From Astropecten irregularis (lineage: Eukaryota > Echinodermata > Asteroidea > Paxillosida > Astropectinidae), in the NCBI GenBank assembly GCA_963971285.1, contig OZ020259.1, positions 8,928,001-8,992,000 on the forward strand: a stretch of 64,000 nucleotides of DNA. Direction: 5' to 3'. Position 1 is the stretch's first letter, and each line of letters starts with the position of its first letter. The notes beneath the pieces are model-generated. The model searched no databases. It had not been told where the DNA came from and was given only the letters and a program-made list of their open reading frames with translations. Below are positions 33,634 through 46,265 of the stretch, piece after piece. The position numbers were made by a program, and so were the translations under genes.

Positions 33634-34462
33634 CTCAAAGAAAATGTTTCTCCCACAAAACGCCCAACAAACAAGTCCTCAGACCTGCATGGGGGATCCT
33701 GTAGCTGGGTCGTACGTTCCGATACACGTTTATGCACAAATACATGTAATTTCATTTGGTATATTTGTATACAATGATGTACACATAGTGTATACAAATA
33801 TACCAAATGAAATTCTGTGCTTGTCATTTTAGATAATTTGAAGACTTCTCATTTCAAATCGTTTCTACGGGTTTGCTGTGTTGAGCAGAAAAAAACTAAG
33901 CAAAAAAATCCCGCTTAAAAATTGCACGATACTGAGGGAAAGAGGCCGTCTTAATCCTTTTTCCACTTTCGAGATATGAATAAATATGCTGGTTATAATG
34001 TTACGTAACAATGTGGCTAACAGGTGTATATAGCCCGTAATAATATGGTAATGAATAGCCAGAATGGGACAATTAGGATTTGTTATGAATGGTGTTTTTC
34101 ATAGATGAACGGGCTTGTGTTTTGTTACTCGGCAGACGGAATTACCGATCGCATCACCTTATCTCATCTATTGCGGCATTTCTATTCATGTCGACCATTA
34201 TGCCACCACCTAAGTATGTACTATACATTGTACATTGTTCACTGAGACCACCAGAACTTCAAATAAAGGTGTAGTGTACATGTATAGGACAATACTGCCT
34301 ACCATAACACTTCCCTGGGCAAAAGAATCATCCAAATTTTAGCCTTATACAGTTGTATATTTTCTTTTTGGGCAACTGTATAATTCACAAGGTACAGAAG
34401 GTGTCTCAGGAGAGAGCAACATTGATTCTGCACATCCACATCACAAACAGAATAGGCCTATA

Positions 34463-34722
34463 GTTTGCGGAGACACAGTGTATGTATAACTCTTTTTCAG
34501 ATGTTTGGTTCTGAAAAAGAACCGGGGAGAAGTTGTCTCGACATCCATTTGAAATGTCCGTGCAACCTAACCTAGTAGCTTTACCTTTCAGTATTAGTAG
34601 GCCTCCACTGATGAGAGGACGGCAAGAGTACACTATCCGGAATGTTGACACAACTACTCATCGGTTCTTTTCAGAACCACAGGCATACAGTCTAAAAAAG
34701 AGTTACATATTGTGTCTCCGCA
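34463..34722. repeat. Inverted repeat carrying two histone-mRNA-type stem-loops
   Basis: Arms TTTGCGGAGACACA ... AACTCTTTTT and AAAAAAGAGTTAC ... TGTGTCTCCGCA are mirror copies. Each inner end bears a histone 3'-end hairpin: GGTTCTTTTCAGAACC followed by ACA on the plus strand (34663-34678), and GGTTCTTTTTCAGAACC on the minus strand (34523-34507). The plus copy is followed about 16 nt on by the purine stretch AAAAAAGAG, like a histone downstream element. No histone coding sequence is found on either side. Confidence 0.6.
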
Positions 34723-35273
34723 TTCCCGCAAACATTACCTTTCTTATGGTACTTCCACCATGCAAAGCTTCAAGTTTAAATCATACTTATATAATCATGC
34801 CTATACAAAAACTGGAAGGTAAATTAATATCTTGGTGGCACAATGATTTCAATCTACATGTACTGTATTAGAATGATCCTGTGAGTACAGGTCTATACCT
34901 TGAGCCAGGGTATTCTTACCGGTTCGTACCTCGTCCTTTTGCGAATGCTTTGTGTAATTTATAGTCACAACCGGATATTCGCAATCAAACAAGTTACTAA
35001 GTTTAACAATGGAAATGTAACTTCAACTTAAATTTTGCTGATGATTACGGGGATGAAAAAGTTAACACCAACTGTTGCAAAACTCGGGAATATCTGCTTG
35101 TGCGTGACATTAATTTCGACGGGTATTTTACTCGGTTTAATAACTACAATTATCGGATTCCAAATCAAACACCAGTGTGTGTATTTTTAATAGTTTCTCT
35201 CTATACAAATAAGAAATAATACAATAATATGTATCACATCCACATCACTCCAAACATTATTACACCTAGGACC

Positions 35274-35494
35274 AATTTCACAGAGCTGCTTAAGCACAAC
35301 ATTTGCTTAAGCATGAAAAGTCTTCCTTGATCAAACTAAATTACCAACCAAATTGTCATGTGATGTTTACTTATTTTGACTTGTACTTGGCCATTGTTTG
35401 CAGATCATAACCGTTCACAAGGAGTTTTGGCTGGCATACTGACTTTATTTACCAAGGTTTTTAGTGCTTAATTTGCTCTGTGCAATTGTCCCCG
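35274..35494. repeat. Interspersed repeat with inverted ends
   Basis: ACCAATTTCACAGAGCTGCTTAAGCA at the left is partly mirrored by TAGTGCTTAATTTGCTCTGTGCAATTGTCC at the right. No ORF. Confidence 0.5.
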
Positions 35495-36818
35495 GAAATA
35501 CATACATGTATACCTATACAAAATTCAATCACTGAGCAGTGTTGCATTACGAGTACCGGTATTAAAGCAGTAAAATCAAAATTAATCATTATTTGATTCG
35601 CGACACGAAGCATCTTTTTGTTAATTATGTTTTCCCTTTTACCTCAAATTCCAACCAAATGGCGTGTTTGAGTGTAATAATAATTATGAAAATCATAACA
35701 TAAATTCCTGTGGAAAAACATAGGCCTAATATTCGATGTTTCTAATTATTCATTTTTAACGGTCCATTTTTTTCACCAGCATTAATACAAAATTATATTT
35801 ATACAATGAGTAGAAATGTCATATTGCAAATGTAACAAAAAGAAGCAATCCAAATTTTTTGTATTTGCTTGGTTTTCTAAATTATACCTTCGGAAAAGTC
35901 ATTCAGTACACTCATGTGTGTGTGTATTTTAATATGCAGGGGGATCACGCAGCTTCTAAAGTCCACATTGAAATATACATCTTCAACTACTTGAACTTAT
36001 TAAGCGAACACTGCACACATAACGATAATGCATGCATGGGATGATCACTGGATCATAAGTCTAAGTATTTTGCTTTCACCTCAGACCATGCCTAGATTTT
36101 GATATTAAAAATTAAATTCGACAAAATGTCCATTTGCCATAATTATGTACGCCGGTCGACATGACTTCCCGGCCTTCCCCACAGCAAAATACACGTATAA
36201 AGCTATTCTTTAGACTTTCAACTGCTCACTGGGATTAAAGTGAATTTAAAAACTATGAACTGCAATTTTACTGCAGTACCAATTTTACTCGAAAGTTGAT
36301 TTCACCGTCATTTTTGAAGATATGTTCATTTTCTGATTTTGTTATTTTTAGTCGTTAAACTACTGTAAAAAAAAAAAAAAAAAACGTTAAAAAACTGTTT
36401 CTATTTGCACACACTGTTTTGTTTTCCAGTTACCTTTGAAATTGCCTTGTGTGACATGCATGGTCCATGTGTGGTGATAGAATGAAATGCAAAAGACCTA
36501 ATATAAATGCAACACATTAACACTTAAAGGCAGCGTAAAGGATTTGCAAGGCCTCCAAAAACACTATTGAGCTTGAGACAGAAAATGTACTCAACAGTTC
36601 GTAAATAGTGCAAACAGTCACCATGGGAAATCTTGGTTCATCATGCTGGGTTTTTCATGGAAATCAAGATTTCGTGTCTTGTAAAAAGATCGTTCATGCG
36701 AACAATCTTTTTCGCATTTCGAAAGCGTGGTGTTACCGTGAAGGACTCGGAGGGGGCAAGATTATTTCGACCGTATTTCTGTTATTCAGCCAAAACGCAC
36801 ATCTTTGCAAATCCTATA

Positions 36819-37230
36819 CAGGGTGTCCCAGAAAAAACGCAACACTGTGCCGGGAACCATTAAGTTAAAATTAAACTGTTTATCACTTTAAGATTCAGAT
36901 ATGTGATACAACCATGTCTTGGCCATATTGGGGCTGAAATTGGCAAAAATATGACCAATTGAAGAGTACTCCTTAAAAACAAATTTGCAAGGATAAAACG
37001 CATAGCGGTCAATACACACATAATGTGCAATTGTGCATGAAAGAAAGATGAAAATCTGGTTTTGAGGTTGGGTAATTCAGTCTTAGTTTTTCACTAAATA
37101 TTTGTCAAATTGTGCTCAGATTCTACATGGTGATAGCCAAGACATGACTGTATAGCATATCTGAATCTTGAAGCGTTTCATTTATATATAATAGTTCTCG
37201 ACACGAGTGTTGCGTTTTTGGGACACCCTG
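36819..37230. mobile_element. TA-flanked MITE with CAGGGTGTCCCA ends
   Basis: Inverted ends CAGGGTGTCCCAGAAAAAACGC ... GCGTTTTTGGGACACCCTG, each next to TA, as in mariner-type insertions. 412 bp, no ORF. It lies just downstream of the 406-codon gene. Confidence 0.75.
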
Positions 37231-37239
37231 TATGCTCCC

Positions 37240-37245
37240 TTTATT
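37240..37245 (-). terminator. Possible polyadenylation signal for the 406-codon ORF
   Basis: AATAAA on the minus strand about 205 nt past the stop and next to the MITE end. Confidence 0.3.
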
Positions 37246-37449
37246 TCAATACAAAGTCATGTAAGGCTCGGGGCGTCGCCTATCATCCTGAAGAAAAGTT
37301 GTTCTTCAGTTGAACCCCTATACAAGGTACTTGATTCAGCACGACTTCTCTTCCCAGAAGAGTTATTTACAGGATGGGATACTGTACACCTGTTTCAATT
37401 CACACCAAATTCATGGGAACTTTGTAATGAAATCCATGTAATCCGATAA

Positions 37450-38670
37450 TTACTCCCGCTGGTTGCGGATTATCCGAATAACCGTTTCCGTACCACTTCT
37501 TCTCAATGGACTAATTTCACTGACTTCTTGATCCTCTGTTGATCCATCCGAACCTTTCTTAACTCCTTCCAGCCACTGGATAATTCTTTGGCGTTCTTGT
37601 TTATCATCGTCGTCTTCATCCCGTCTATTATTAACTGCTTCTAATGAAGCACTATTGAGCCTTGACAAGCGAGCGAGTCTCTGCTTACGGGACGTTTTCT
37701 GTCCGTTGGTTTCAGGTTTTACCGGGGGTCTTGTGGTTATTAATTCTCCTACTTCTCTGCGACCGCAGGATGGCAAAACTTCAGTTGTTCGAGCTCGTGG
37801 TTCAAGTTTGCCATTCGTTTTAGAATTATGCCCACGAGTACTCTGTGATAAGTTAAGCACTCCTTCGCTGGCTCTTCGTCTTTCAGAGAACGGAAGATGG
37901 TTGGGAGATTGGCAAGAGCGTTTTCGAAGAATAGTACTACCAGGGAGGATGTCAGTGATATCATCAAGGGGAAACTCGGTCTTAAGTCGTCCAACAGGCC
38001 TCGTTGCAGTATGTTCAGCACTGGATCTCCTCTCTATATGTTTCTCTTTTGAAGTGTATTGGTGGAAAGTTGGGGAAGGTGGTCGGGGGGAAAGCTGTCC
38101 CAGGCCCGATGAAGATGACCCATCGTGACTACCGTGACTCAGCAAGCTGTGTGATGATCGCTGTAATAACCCAGAATCGGTGTTCAGCAGCAAAGGTAAC
38201 ATTTTCACCGACCCGGACGCCCGAAAACACAGTCCCGGACCTCCACCTGCACGATCGAGAACAAGCAACGGGCTGTTGGAACGTGTAATCCTAAGGTCAA
38301 CATTTGTAGCCGCTGTTGCTGAACTTGACTGGAGGACAGAGTCCGGGTCGTGGTCTGATATAGGCGGCAGTAGACGCGTTACATCAGGGAGGCTATCTTG
38401 CCTGGATCCGGCGTGCATCAGATCATGTGTACGTGGTCCATCAGCCAATCCATGTACTGCGTTTAAGCTTTTCCTATCACAATCAGTATCTTTTGATACA
38501 ATTAATTCAATACCGAGCGCCTTCGTTCCACCAGACGGGTTCCTGGTGTCCGTGTTATCCATATAATGAGTTCGAGGTCCGGAGGTTGATAGGCTGCCAG
38601 TCTCTGACGTCACTGTGGTTCCGTGGTCAGCTGAAGTCACCGTATCTTTCATAGGTACACTCCCCTGCAT
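37450..38670 (-). CDS. Uncharacterised intronless ORF, 406 residues
   Basis: I do not recognise this protein. It is by far the longest open frame in the window. The ATG (MQGSVPMKD) has a purine at -3 and an in-frame TGA four codons upstream, so the CDS looks complete in one exon. No signal peptide or membrane segment. It is Ser/Arg/Pro-rich and probably disordered. Visible are basic-Ser motifs of the kinase/14-3-3 type (RITRSNSP 127-134, RRSSAE 214-219, RRRASEG 264-270), a Pro-rich patch (194-200), a hydrophobic-acidic block FPLDDITDILPG (233-244), a basic run SRKQRLARLSRL (327-338), and an acidic patch DEDDDD (351-356) leading into a likely helix KQERQRIIQWLEGVKKG (357-373). The last is the best candidate for a conserved domain. 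Antisense frames are shadows. A nuclear or scaffold role is only a guess. Confidence 0.7.
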   Translation of the reverse strand: MQGSVPMKDTVTSADHGTTVTSETGSLSTSGPRTHYMDNTDTRNPSGGTKALGIELIVSKDTDCDRKSLNAVHGLADGPRTHDLMHAGSRQDSLPDVTRLLPPISDHDPDSVLQSSSATAATNVDLRITRSNSPLLVLDRAGGGPGLCFRASGSVKMLPLLLNTDSGLLQRSSHSLLSHGSHDGSSSSGLGQLSPRPPSPTFHQYTSKEKHIERRSSAEHTATRPVGRLKTEFPLDDITDILPGSTILRKRSCQSPNHLPFSERRRASEGVLNLSQSTRGHNSKTNGKLEPRARTTEVLPSCGRREVGELITTRPPVKPETNGQKTSRKQRLARLSRLNSASLEAVNNRRDEDDDDKQERQRIIQWLEGVKKGSDGSTEDQEVSEISPLRRSGTETVIRIIRNQRE

Positions 38671-41234
38671 TGTTGCTGCTCAATACAACGATCCAATAAG
38701 TATAGTCTCTTGTGTCAGTTCAGTAAATATTCAACCCACAGTTTGAAGTGAGACGAAATTCACCGACAAAATAAAACGGCTCCTTGTACAATTAAATTAA
38801 ACAACCTGCAGTTCCATAATGTCACATTTTGTCGCACTGTACTTGACTGTCCATTAGATCAGTCCTGAAATTAGCACGCTGGGTAAACAATAGCAAAGTA
38901 AGATAATCACGAACTAACTATTTGATACAATGGAAGTGCAATAGCAGTGTCATTATCCTCTGACTTTTCGTCAGTCTCCACTCTGTATAAAATAGGAAAA
39001 CCGAGGACAGAGATCATATATCGGTGCTTCAATCATATACAGGGAGTATACTATAGCGTCACTAACAAAATGGTCGATACTCCGGCAGCTCACTACGAAA
39101 ACTTTCCTCAAATAAGTCGATTTTGACGGCTCCTCCGTTTCACATTAGCTCGTTGATTCTTGAAGGCCGAAACACCGGTAGATAAAATTGAAAAAAGTCC
39201 AAGCAATCCACCAGTGACCATGCAGCACCAAAGTATGCCACCAGGCAAGAAGCTATTGAATCGTTGCATACAGAACAAATTTAGTAATCCCTCTGCGGCC
39301 TGCTGCTTGAAATCTCCTACCTTAGTCTATGGTCCATTGGAGATTTCAGTGTCTTTTGTTCGCTTCCTCACGCCACAGTCGTTCCTTTGTTACAAAATGG
39401 TTTCATTTTCAGCTCTCGTGTTTTGAGAGATCAGCAAAGCGAATTAAAGGCAGTATGGTCTATATGTAAATAGCACGTCCGTATTTATTTGGGCTACTTA
39501 TCGCTAGTTTAACCAGGTTCATGTAGCCTAGACCTCTTTTCCAAAATAGCCTATTGTATTTATAGATGTAAACAAGTCGATAGAGGATGCATTCCTCAAC
39601 GTTTTATATTGGCATGGCTGGACATAATACTACACATGTATTACTTATATCATGCAGTACAACATTCTTTTTTAAAGTCACTGCAGTTTATATTTCCATG
39701 AAGGTAAAATATTTCATAGTCGTGTCCAGCATATCGACTGCACAAACTGACATATCGCAACCTGCCAGTTCCATTTTGAGTTCTTGTTTGCGAGATGGCG
39801 GTGGTCCCCATCCTCGATGATAAATGGGTTCAAACTTCAGTCTTCGCGACTCAGCCCATAGAATTTATCATTGCAGTTGACAGTAAATCCGAACTTGTGT
39901 TATCGCAGCTATCAGTTACTTTGCCAAACGAACAGAATCAAACTTCGGCCTTTATTGGTTCACACTAGCCATTAACCATAGACCCTAGTCAATATTCACA
40001 GCATGTGACATAGGGCAAAAGCATTTGCGACAACGAACAATCACTTCCCACGAAATATCGTATAGGCCCTACAAATGGACCGCAGTCACTTCCTTGTTCA
40101 TCGACGTATGTAAGTAACAACGAACTGTAATAGCCAACGCAGTCCAACCATGTTATTCCTTAATCCAAGATGTTTCGCATTGTGTCGAATGATTCCTTTA
40201 TTGCCAATGACTCCTTGAAATTATTTGATTCAAGTTCAAGGATTTGCACAGATCTCTTTTCGTGAGGCAAAATAAGGCGAACTTATGCTCTTCAAAAGTT
40301 CGCTTATCAGGTCAATTAACTGGCAGTCGGCAGTTGAAGTTGTCACCGTGTAGGAATAGTTAACTTATTAACTTGCAGATCATTTTGTTGTGTGTCGACT
40401 TTTCCACAGATTCCTCCGTAGACTGAGAAATGAGCATTATTATAGTCGTACGAAAAATAAAACTGTCCGTGATACTCCAATAGTTCTGCTCCGGCTGATG
40501 AGAATACAAACTCATACAGAAGTGGTCATTCCGATTTCTGATCCCATTTGGGCAAGTCGACATGAAAGTCGCAGGACTCAGTATTTCATATTGAATGAAG
40601 ACTGTTTGCTCTTATTCAACTCAGCAAGGCGTACTGGTCTAATAAGCACAGTAAACATGACGGAAGATCTCCAACAAACTGCTGAGTGATGGCAGGAACG
40701 TGGTAATCTACTGGTTTTGAAACGTCGACAGTAAAATGAAGGTTAGCGGCAAGCTGTGCCCAGATCGCGACATCAATGAACAGTATGCGGATTTGGAAAT
40801 CCTACAACTGCACTTCAGATAGAAAAACACCTGAAGGATGCGCCTTCGGCCGGCGTGACAGTGCAATGGGGATGAACAAATCTCTAGGTATAAGCCCTTC
40901 ATTAGAATCATTGGGTTTTGTTTGTAGGTTTCTCTGACCTCATTGTTGAGACAGTGGCGTCGCTAGGTTCTCCAAGTTATGAGCATTTATGTGAAGCACT
41001 CTCAACGTCCCCATACAAGTGCGAGCTTTAAAAGGACGTCTTGATGAAAACCTCTTGAAATACTGCCAGTGTAAGATGGGTCAACATGTTGACCTGCGCG
41101 CGGAATTCAACGTTTGTCAAACTGGCACCTACGACTGTACATATTATAAGACAATGCCATGATATTGGTGTTCTGATCGATATCTACCGAATGTAAGCTT
41201 GGACAGATACACACAAAAATCACGGTAGTAACTT
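38671..41234. other. Upstream of the 406-codon ORF; no gene established
   Basis: The first 400 bp probably hold the promoter of the 406-codon gene; no clear core element was found. A plus-strand open frame at 40390-40689 (99 codons, following a TTTTCCACAG acceptor-like site) and a 28-codon frame at about 40737 (MKVSGKLCPDRDINEQYADL) have no recognisable domain. They could be exons of an unknown gene. Confidence 0.35.
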
Positions 41235-41380
41235 CAATGGGAGACTTTTGAGAACCGGTCTTCAAGTCAACAGCGCACGCGCACGCATAACAGCGCAGGC
41301 GCAAAACAACGCGCGCATGCTCATTATTGCGTGCGCGTGCGCTGTTGACTTGAAGACCGGTTCTCAAAAGTCTCCCATTG
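41235..41380. mobile_element. 146 bp near-perfect hairpin MITE
   Basis: About 53 bp arms, CAATGGGAGACTTTTGAGAA ... TTCTCAAAAGTCTCCCATTG, continuing inward through CGGTCTTCAAGTCAACAGCG and its complement. The loop is GCGC-rich. Confidence 0.8.
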
Positions 41381-42392
41381 TTTAGGGATTGAACTAAAAA
41401 GAACTAAAAAGCTAAAGTTGTTTTTCATTCGAATTTGGTAAGGTTGTTTTTACTTTTTAATTGTGCCTTTTACCTCAATAAATAAATCATATTATCTTGT
41501 TAAGCGAATTAAACATTTTCATGAATATTGCGCAAAGGCCTAACGTAGGCCCAAATTATTCAATAAACAAAAAACAAGTTTACAAAGAAGAGAATACTCC
41601 TTCATATCATGGTGCAACCCACAGACAACTAATGTCATCTCCGCAAAACGTCAACTCTAACGCAAAATGTACGGCACTCAAGAAAGACATGTGTCTTTCA
41701 ATGGAAGCACAGTGCACCACGACAACTTTGTCGCGACAACCCACTGGCAAACGTTATGTGAATTTTGAACTTGCTACCATTTTTACAAACATGCCTAAGC
41801 ATTTTCAGAAAAGATCAGAAACGGTGCTGTACGTATAGGCTTGATCAGTAGTGTAGACACGTCCTCAGACCTGGGGGTTGATCATGTAGCTGGGTCGTAC
41901 TTCCATATACGTTTGTGCATAAAATAACTTTTTTATATATATAAACAGTGAAAACCTGGGGGGTTGCAACCCCCCTAGCCCCCCGGGATCTACGCCCATG
42001 GGCTTGATGTGTTTTTATTCTGTGTCAATGGACTTAGCAGGAGGTTTCATGGGAGGCCTTGACATTAAATTTCAATTAGAGCATGCGACCCCCGCACGCC
42101 ATTGACGCCACTCTCAGCATAGTCTACAAACGCTGTTGTCAATACCAGCTAACCATGACGGTGATAAATTGCTCCTTTAAGAGTTAAGACTGCCGGTACT
42201 TTTGAAAAAAAAAAAGTTCATGGTGTGGTCGGTGGACCCAAACCAACTTAATAAATGACACAAGGTCAACCTTCTATTGTCTCATCAACAAACAACCAAC
42301 CCCTTTCAGGTCAACAGGTGCACAATAGCCACGATTGTTTTGTTTGGTGGTGGTTAAAAATAGACCATGGCTTCCAGATCATACCGAAACCT

Positions 42393-42541
42393 GGGGCCGA
42401 TTTCACTAACACTTTGCGATCATCGTAAAGCCCAAATCCATCACTAAACGGAAAATTGCTACGCAAAGTAGCGACCGATTTTCTGTTTAGCGATGGATTT
42501 GGGCTTTACGATGATCGCAAAGCGTTAGTGAAATCGGCCCC
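42393..42541. mobile_element. 149 bp near-perfect hairpin MITE (GGGGCCGATTTCAC ends)
   Basis: Arms of about 63 bp from GGGGCCGATTTCACTAACAC to GTTAGTGAAATCGGCCCC with only a few mismatches, so the copy is young. The ends resemble those of 33211-33360. Confidence 0.8.
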
Positions 42542-43844
42542 ATATGCTTCATTTTTGTATTGGTGGTGGCAAGGTGTACGTACGTCGGTACGTGTGCCAC
42601 ATTAAATGACACTCAAACGTCGCCCATGCATTGGATTAGATGGGTGTGAATTGTTATTGTGTGGTTTTGGGATGTGCGCATAACTAAACTTAATCTACTT
42701 CTAAACATCCTCCAAACCAATGAACTTGAAATTGACAAATGTTAATTCATAGACATAGTGAGAGTTCTGTGTCTACTATAAAAATGTGGACAGCAAAAGT
42801 GTCTGTAAAAGGTAGCGAGGACGCCTCCAAAATGACCAGGCAGTTGGGCCTGGAGTAATCGCAAGCGGAGCCTGGATATCGTAACCCAACCTAGGTCTAC
42901 ATCCACGTTACCGTAAAGACTGATACGGACTTCATACGACGACATAACCTAATGGAATTTAAACTATTTCTTAACAGTATTATTTGAGTGAAAAATACCG
43001 TTGTTCAATTCGAATGAATAAAGTAAATTCGAATGACATATTGTTATACTGCTGTGAAAAGTATAATGCAGATTCCAGGAATTATTCGAAATAGTGCACA
43101 GCTTGAATAAGAAACCTCGCCGGTAGCAAATGTTCCAAGATGACAGACCAAGTTTCAAGAGCTTTGCTGGTTCCACTCAACGTCTAAACCAAGCAGTCGA
43201 TAATTCCATGTTCAAACAACACCGGTAATTGCTCGACAAATCTTTACGTGTAGGCACAATAGCCTGTAGTCATTCAGTTTTCTTGACCCATTCAGAATCT
43301 ATACGAGAGTGATCACACATAGTGGCAAGAATGCTAAAGCGTTTGTTTATAGAGCTATTGAAAACTCTTCAAACATTCTGTAACATTGAAAGAAGGAACA
43401 AATACGTGATACAGACTCGTGTTATAACGGTTCACAAATTACCTAAACATGGGTTGAAGAAAGGGTTAAATTACTTATAATTAACTTCGTGGAAGAAGTA
43501 ATTTTCGTTGTTGACGAAGTTTCCTCTCATATACCATCGGGAATGTTTCATCCGGACCGATGTCATGTTATGTACGAATGGTCCAAGGACATAACTTGGC
43601 ATACATTGATGGTCTCTACCCATACACGAACCCATGCACATGCCCGTTATGTTTGTTGTGTCCACTTAAGCGACGTATCTAGGGAAGACGGCGTCCGGGG
43701 CAAGCGCCAAATTGCTCCCCTCATTCCAACTTGTGAAAAAAATAAGTCAAACAATTTGAAATTGGAATCTTTCTTCCTTTGTTCATCCGATTAAATTTCC
43801 AATGTTCCAACAGAAAAGCTACCCTTTTAGTGCTTTCAGGCCCC

Positions 43845-44209
43845 TTAAAGGTAGTATCATACTTTGGTAAGACACCAAAACAGAATTGTTCACAGATTTA
43901 CGTATATAACTTACATGGTATGAAGATGGTGCTGGACATACCGTTAAAATGTTTCCGCCTGAAATGCTGTATTTATCCAAAAATTAGTATAACAACGACC
44001 GAAAATCTTTTTGATCTTTTAAAAGATCAAAAATAAAAGCGAAAAGACTTAAGAAATACTGTGACAAGTTTCACTCTTTTCTCAAAAAGTGGGCACCGTA
44101 TGTATGGGACTGAAATTTTCACAGATGACTATTACTGTATCTTTCTTTATATTTTTGCCCATGAATCTGTATTTCTTTGACAAAAACCAAAGTATGATAC
44201 TACCTTTAA
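43845..44209. mobile_element. TTAA-type MITE, copy 4 (cleanest ends)
   Basis: TTAAAGGTAGTATCATACTT ... AAGTATGATACTACCTTTAA with TTAA at both ends and a central GATCTTTTAAAAGATC palindrome. Best reference copy of the family here. Confidence 0.85.
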
Positions 44210-45641
44210 AAGTGGAGCCCGATGCACTGAATGCAAACCTAGCAGTTTTTGAAAAGAACCGTTAGAAATATATTTTGCACTTGTACTGCAGTCTGAATAA
44301 GCCTAATTAGAAAGTGTCACATTATGTCTGCAAAATTATATTCCAAATGATTCTATTCAAAATCATTGGATGACTGGCTTCCACTGCTTCATGTGAAGCC
44401 AATGATCATTGTATAATACAGAGAACTACATGTAATATGTAAATGAATTAATAACCTGAATTTAAACAAGAATTAAATCTGTTTATAATTACGACAGGTT
44501 TAACACCAAAATAAACTTCTCATAAACAGATAAATACATGTAATACAATTTTGTTTAATAAAACAACATCCAACTAAATACAGTACATGTACATGTAATG
44601 TGTTTTACTTCAAAAAGAAAATCCTGATGACACAGAATGATAACAAAACCAGAAATCCAAGAAGCGTCTTCAATACCATTTGTCTAGAATTAAATGTATG
44701 TACATGTACATGTAAACACCTGGGTTAAACAAAACATCCAAAACTAAAGAGGTTATATTGCAACAAGTCACTGAGCAACATGGGCATGTATATATGCTAA
44801 CGAAAAGGTAACATAAACATAATTATTCATCTTGTTTTCTCCTAATGAGTATTTTTGTTATTAGATTGAATAAATGCTACTTTATTGCCAAGGCAGATTG
44901 GTTCATTCTGAGATGACTTGAACTTATCATCATAGGATTCCTTATCCAATAGATCAATTAAATCAAGAAAAAAAAACCTTAGAGAATTTTAAGAAAAGAT
45001 ACTATTCCCCATCCCAGCAAATGACAGGAGGATGATTCATCTTGATTCATCCAGGATCTATGTACAAATAACATGTCCATCCCTCCAACCACTCCTGGCT
45101 AAAAATGGGTAATTGCTGTTATTACTCCATGTATTAAAGGCTGCCCTCGAACCAATCCTATGGCTAATACTAGGTGCATTGCTGCCATTGCTCCATGTAT
45201 TCTAGGATGCCATATTGAATGTTTCCTTCAAGGATCAGACACAATGATTGTAAATAGGACTTTACTTCAAGCGAAATATGTCTTCTTCTATAAACTGACA
45301 GGATAATATGATCAAAATGATGAATACAATTTACTTCCATTAAATAACCCTCATTAAATAACCCTCATTTGGCATACACAAAATTCTAAACACTTTAAAT
45401 ACACAAGAAAGTCAAAATATGTGACATATTTAAAAGAAATCAGTTTTTTAAATGGCTGTGTTTGTTACCACATAAACTCAAACAAGTTATCCAATGCATG
45501 TGATAAAAAAAGCAAACATCCTGACAAAATTATAAACAAATCAAATGGAAGATACAAATTATAGCACACACATTTTAAATGAGATCTTGAACAAAAGAAA
45601 CCAATCATGATAAATGTGGTAATACCCATGTTTGAGGTTTT

Positions 45642-45880
45642 GCATGGTGACAATTGGTACATGGATCGGTTTGTGGAAACACCATGCAAGAATCATACGT
45701 ACTTTCGCACTTCTGTTCCGTTTCGTTCACACTTCTCTCGTAATGTCTCAACGTTGATCTCCTGATGATGACTAGAGCAGGCTAGTCGAAACGTTGAGAC
45801 CGTCCGAGAAGTGCGACAAAGTAAGTAAGACAGAACAAACGATTCTTACATGGTGTTTCCGCAGACCGATCCACATAATA
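45642..45880. mobile_element. Hairpin repeat, copy A
   Basis: Outer inverted ends around GACAATTGGTACATGGATC / GATCCACAT and ACACCATGCAAGAATCAT / GATTCTTACATGGTGTTTCC, with inner mirror GTCTCAACG ... CGTTGAGAC. Copy B is at 49222-49475. Confidence 0.6.
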
Positions 45881-46265
45881 CCCATGTTGCTATCTACACA
45901 ACTACATTTAGACAGTGAATCTGCTCCAACATTCAGCCTGATGCAATATCCCAATACCCATAAAGGTCTCAATCTAACAAGTATGACAGGTACACAACAA
46001 TGCAATACTTTGTAAATAAAAAGACGATTACTCCTTTGTACAATTTAAATTAAAAGTAGTTTCTACACAAAGAAAGCTGCTGCACTTTTGTGCTGTTGTA
46101 GTGTGCTCATTTCACAGAATAGGTCTATCATATAAAGAGAATATTGCTTACTGGGTAAACCTATGTCTATTTCAGCTTGATTATATGCAAATAGTCCTTG
46201 TGCACAATTCATGAGAGAGTTTGAATATGTCTACAGCACATACAGACATGACAGGTGTTTCTCCC

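Noticed and set aside
37655..38128. 157-codon plus-strand frame opposite the 406-codon ORF
   Set aside because: Shadow of the longer minus-strand frame, with no upstream signals and unremarkable composition.
41497..41838. 113-codon plus-strand frame
   Set aside because: No domain and weak start context, between two hairpin MITEs. Length is compatible with chance in AT-moderate DNA.
45760..45810. Hammerhead-ribozyme-like core CTGATGA ... GAAA
   Set aside because: CTGATGA is followed by an unpaired T before the helix, and no NUH cleavage site with a third stem can be drawn. The inverted copy at 49320-49410 shows it is simply part of a hairpin repeat.
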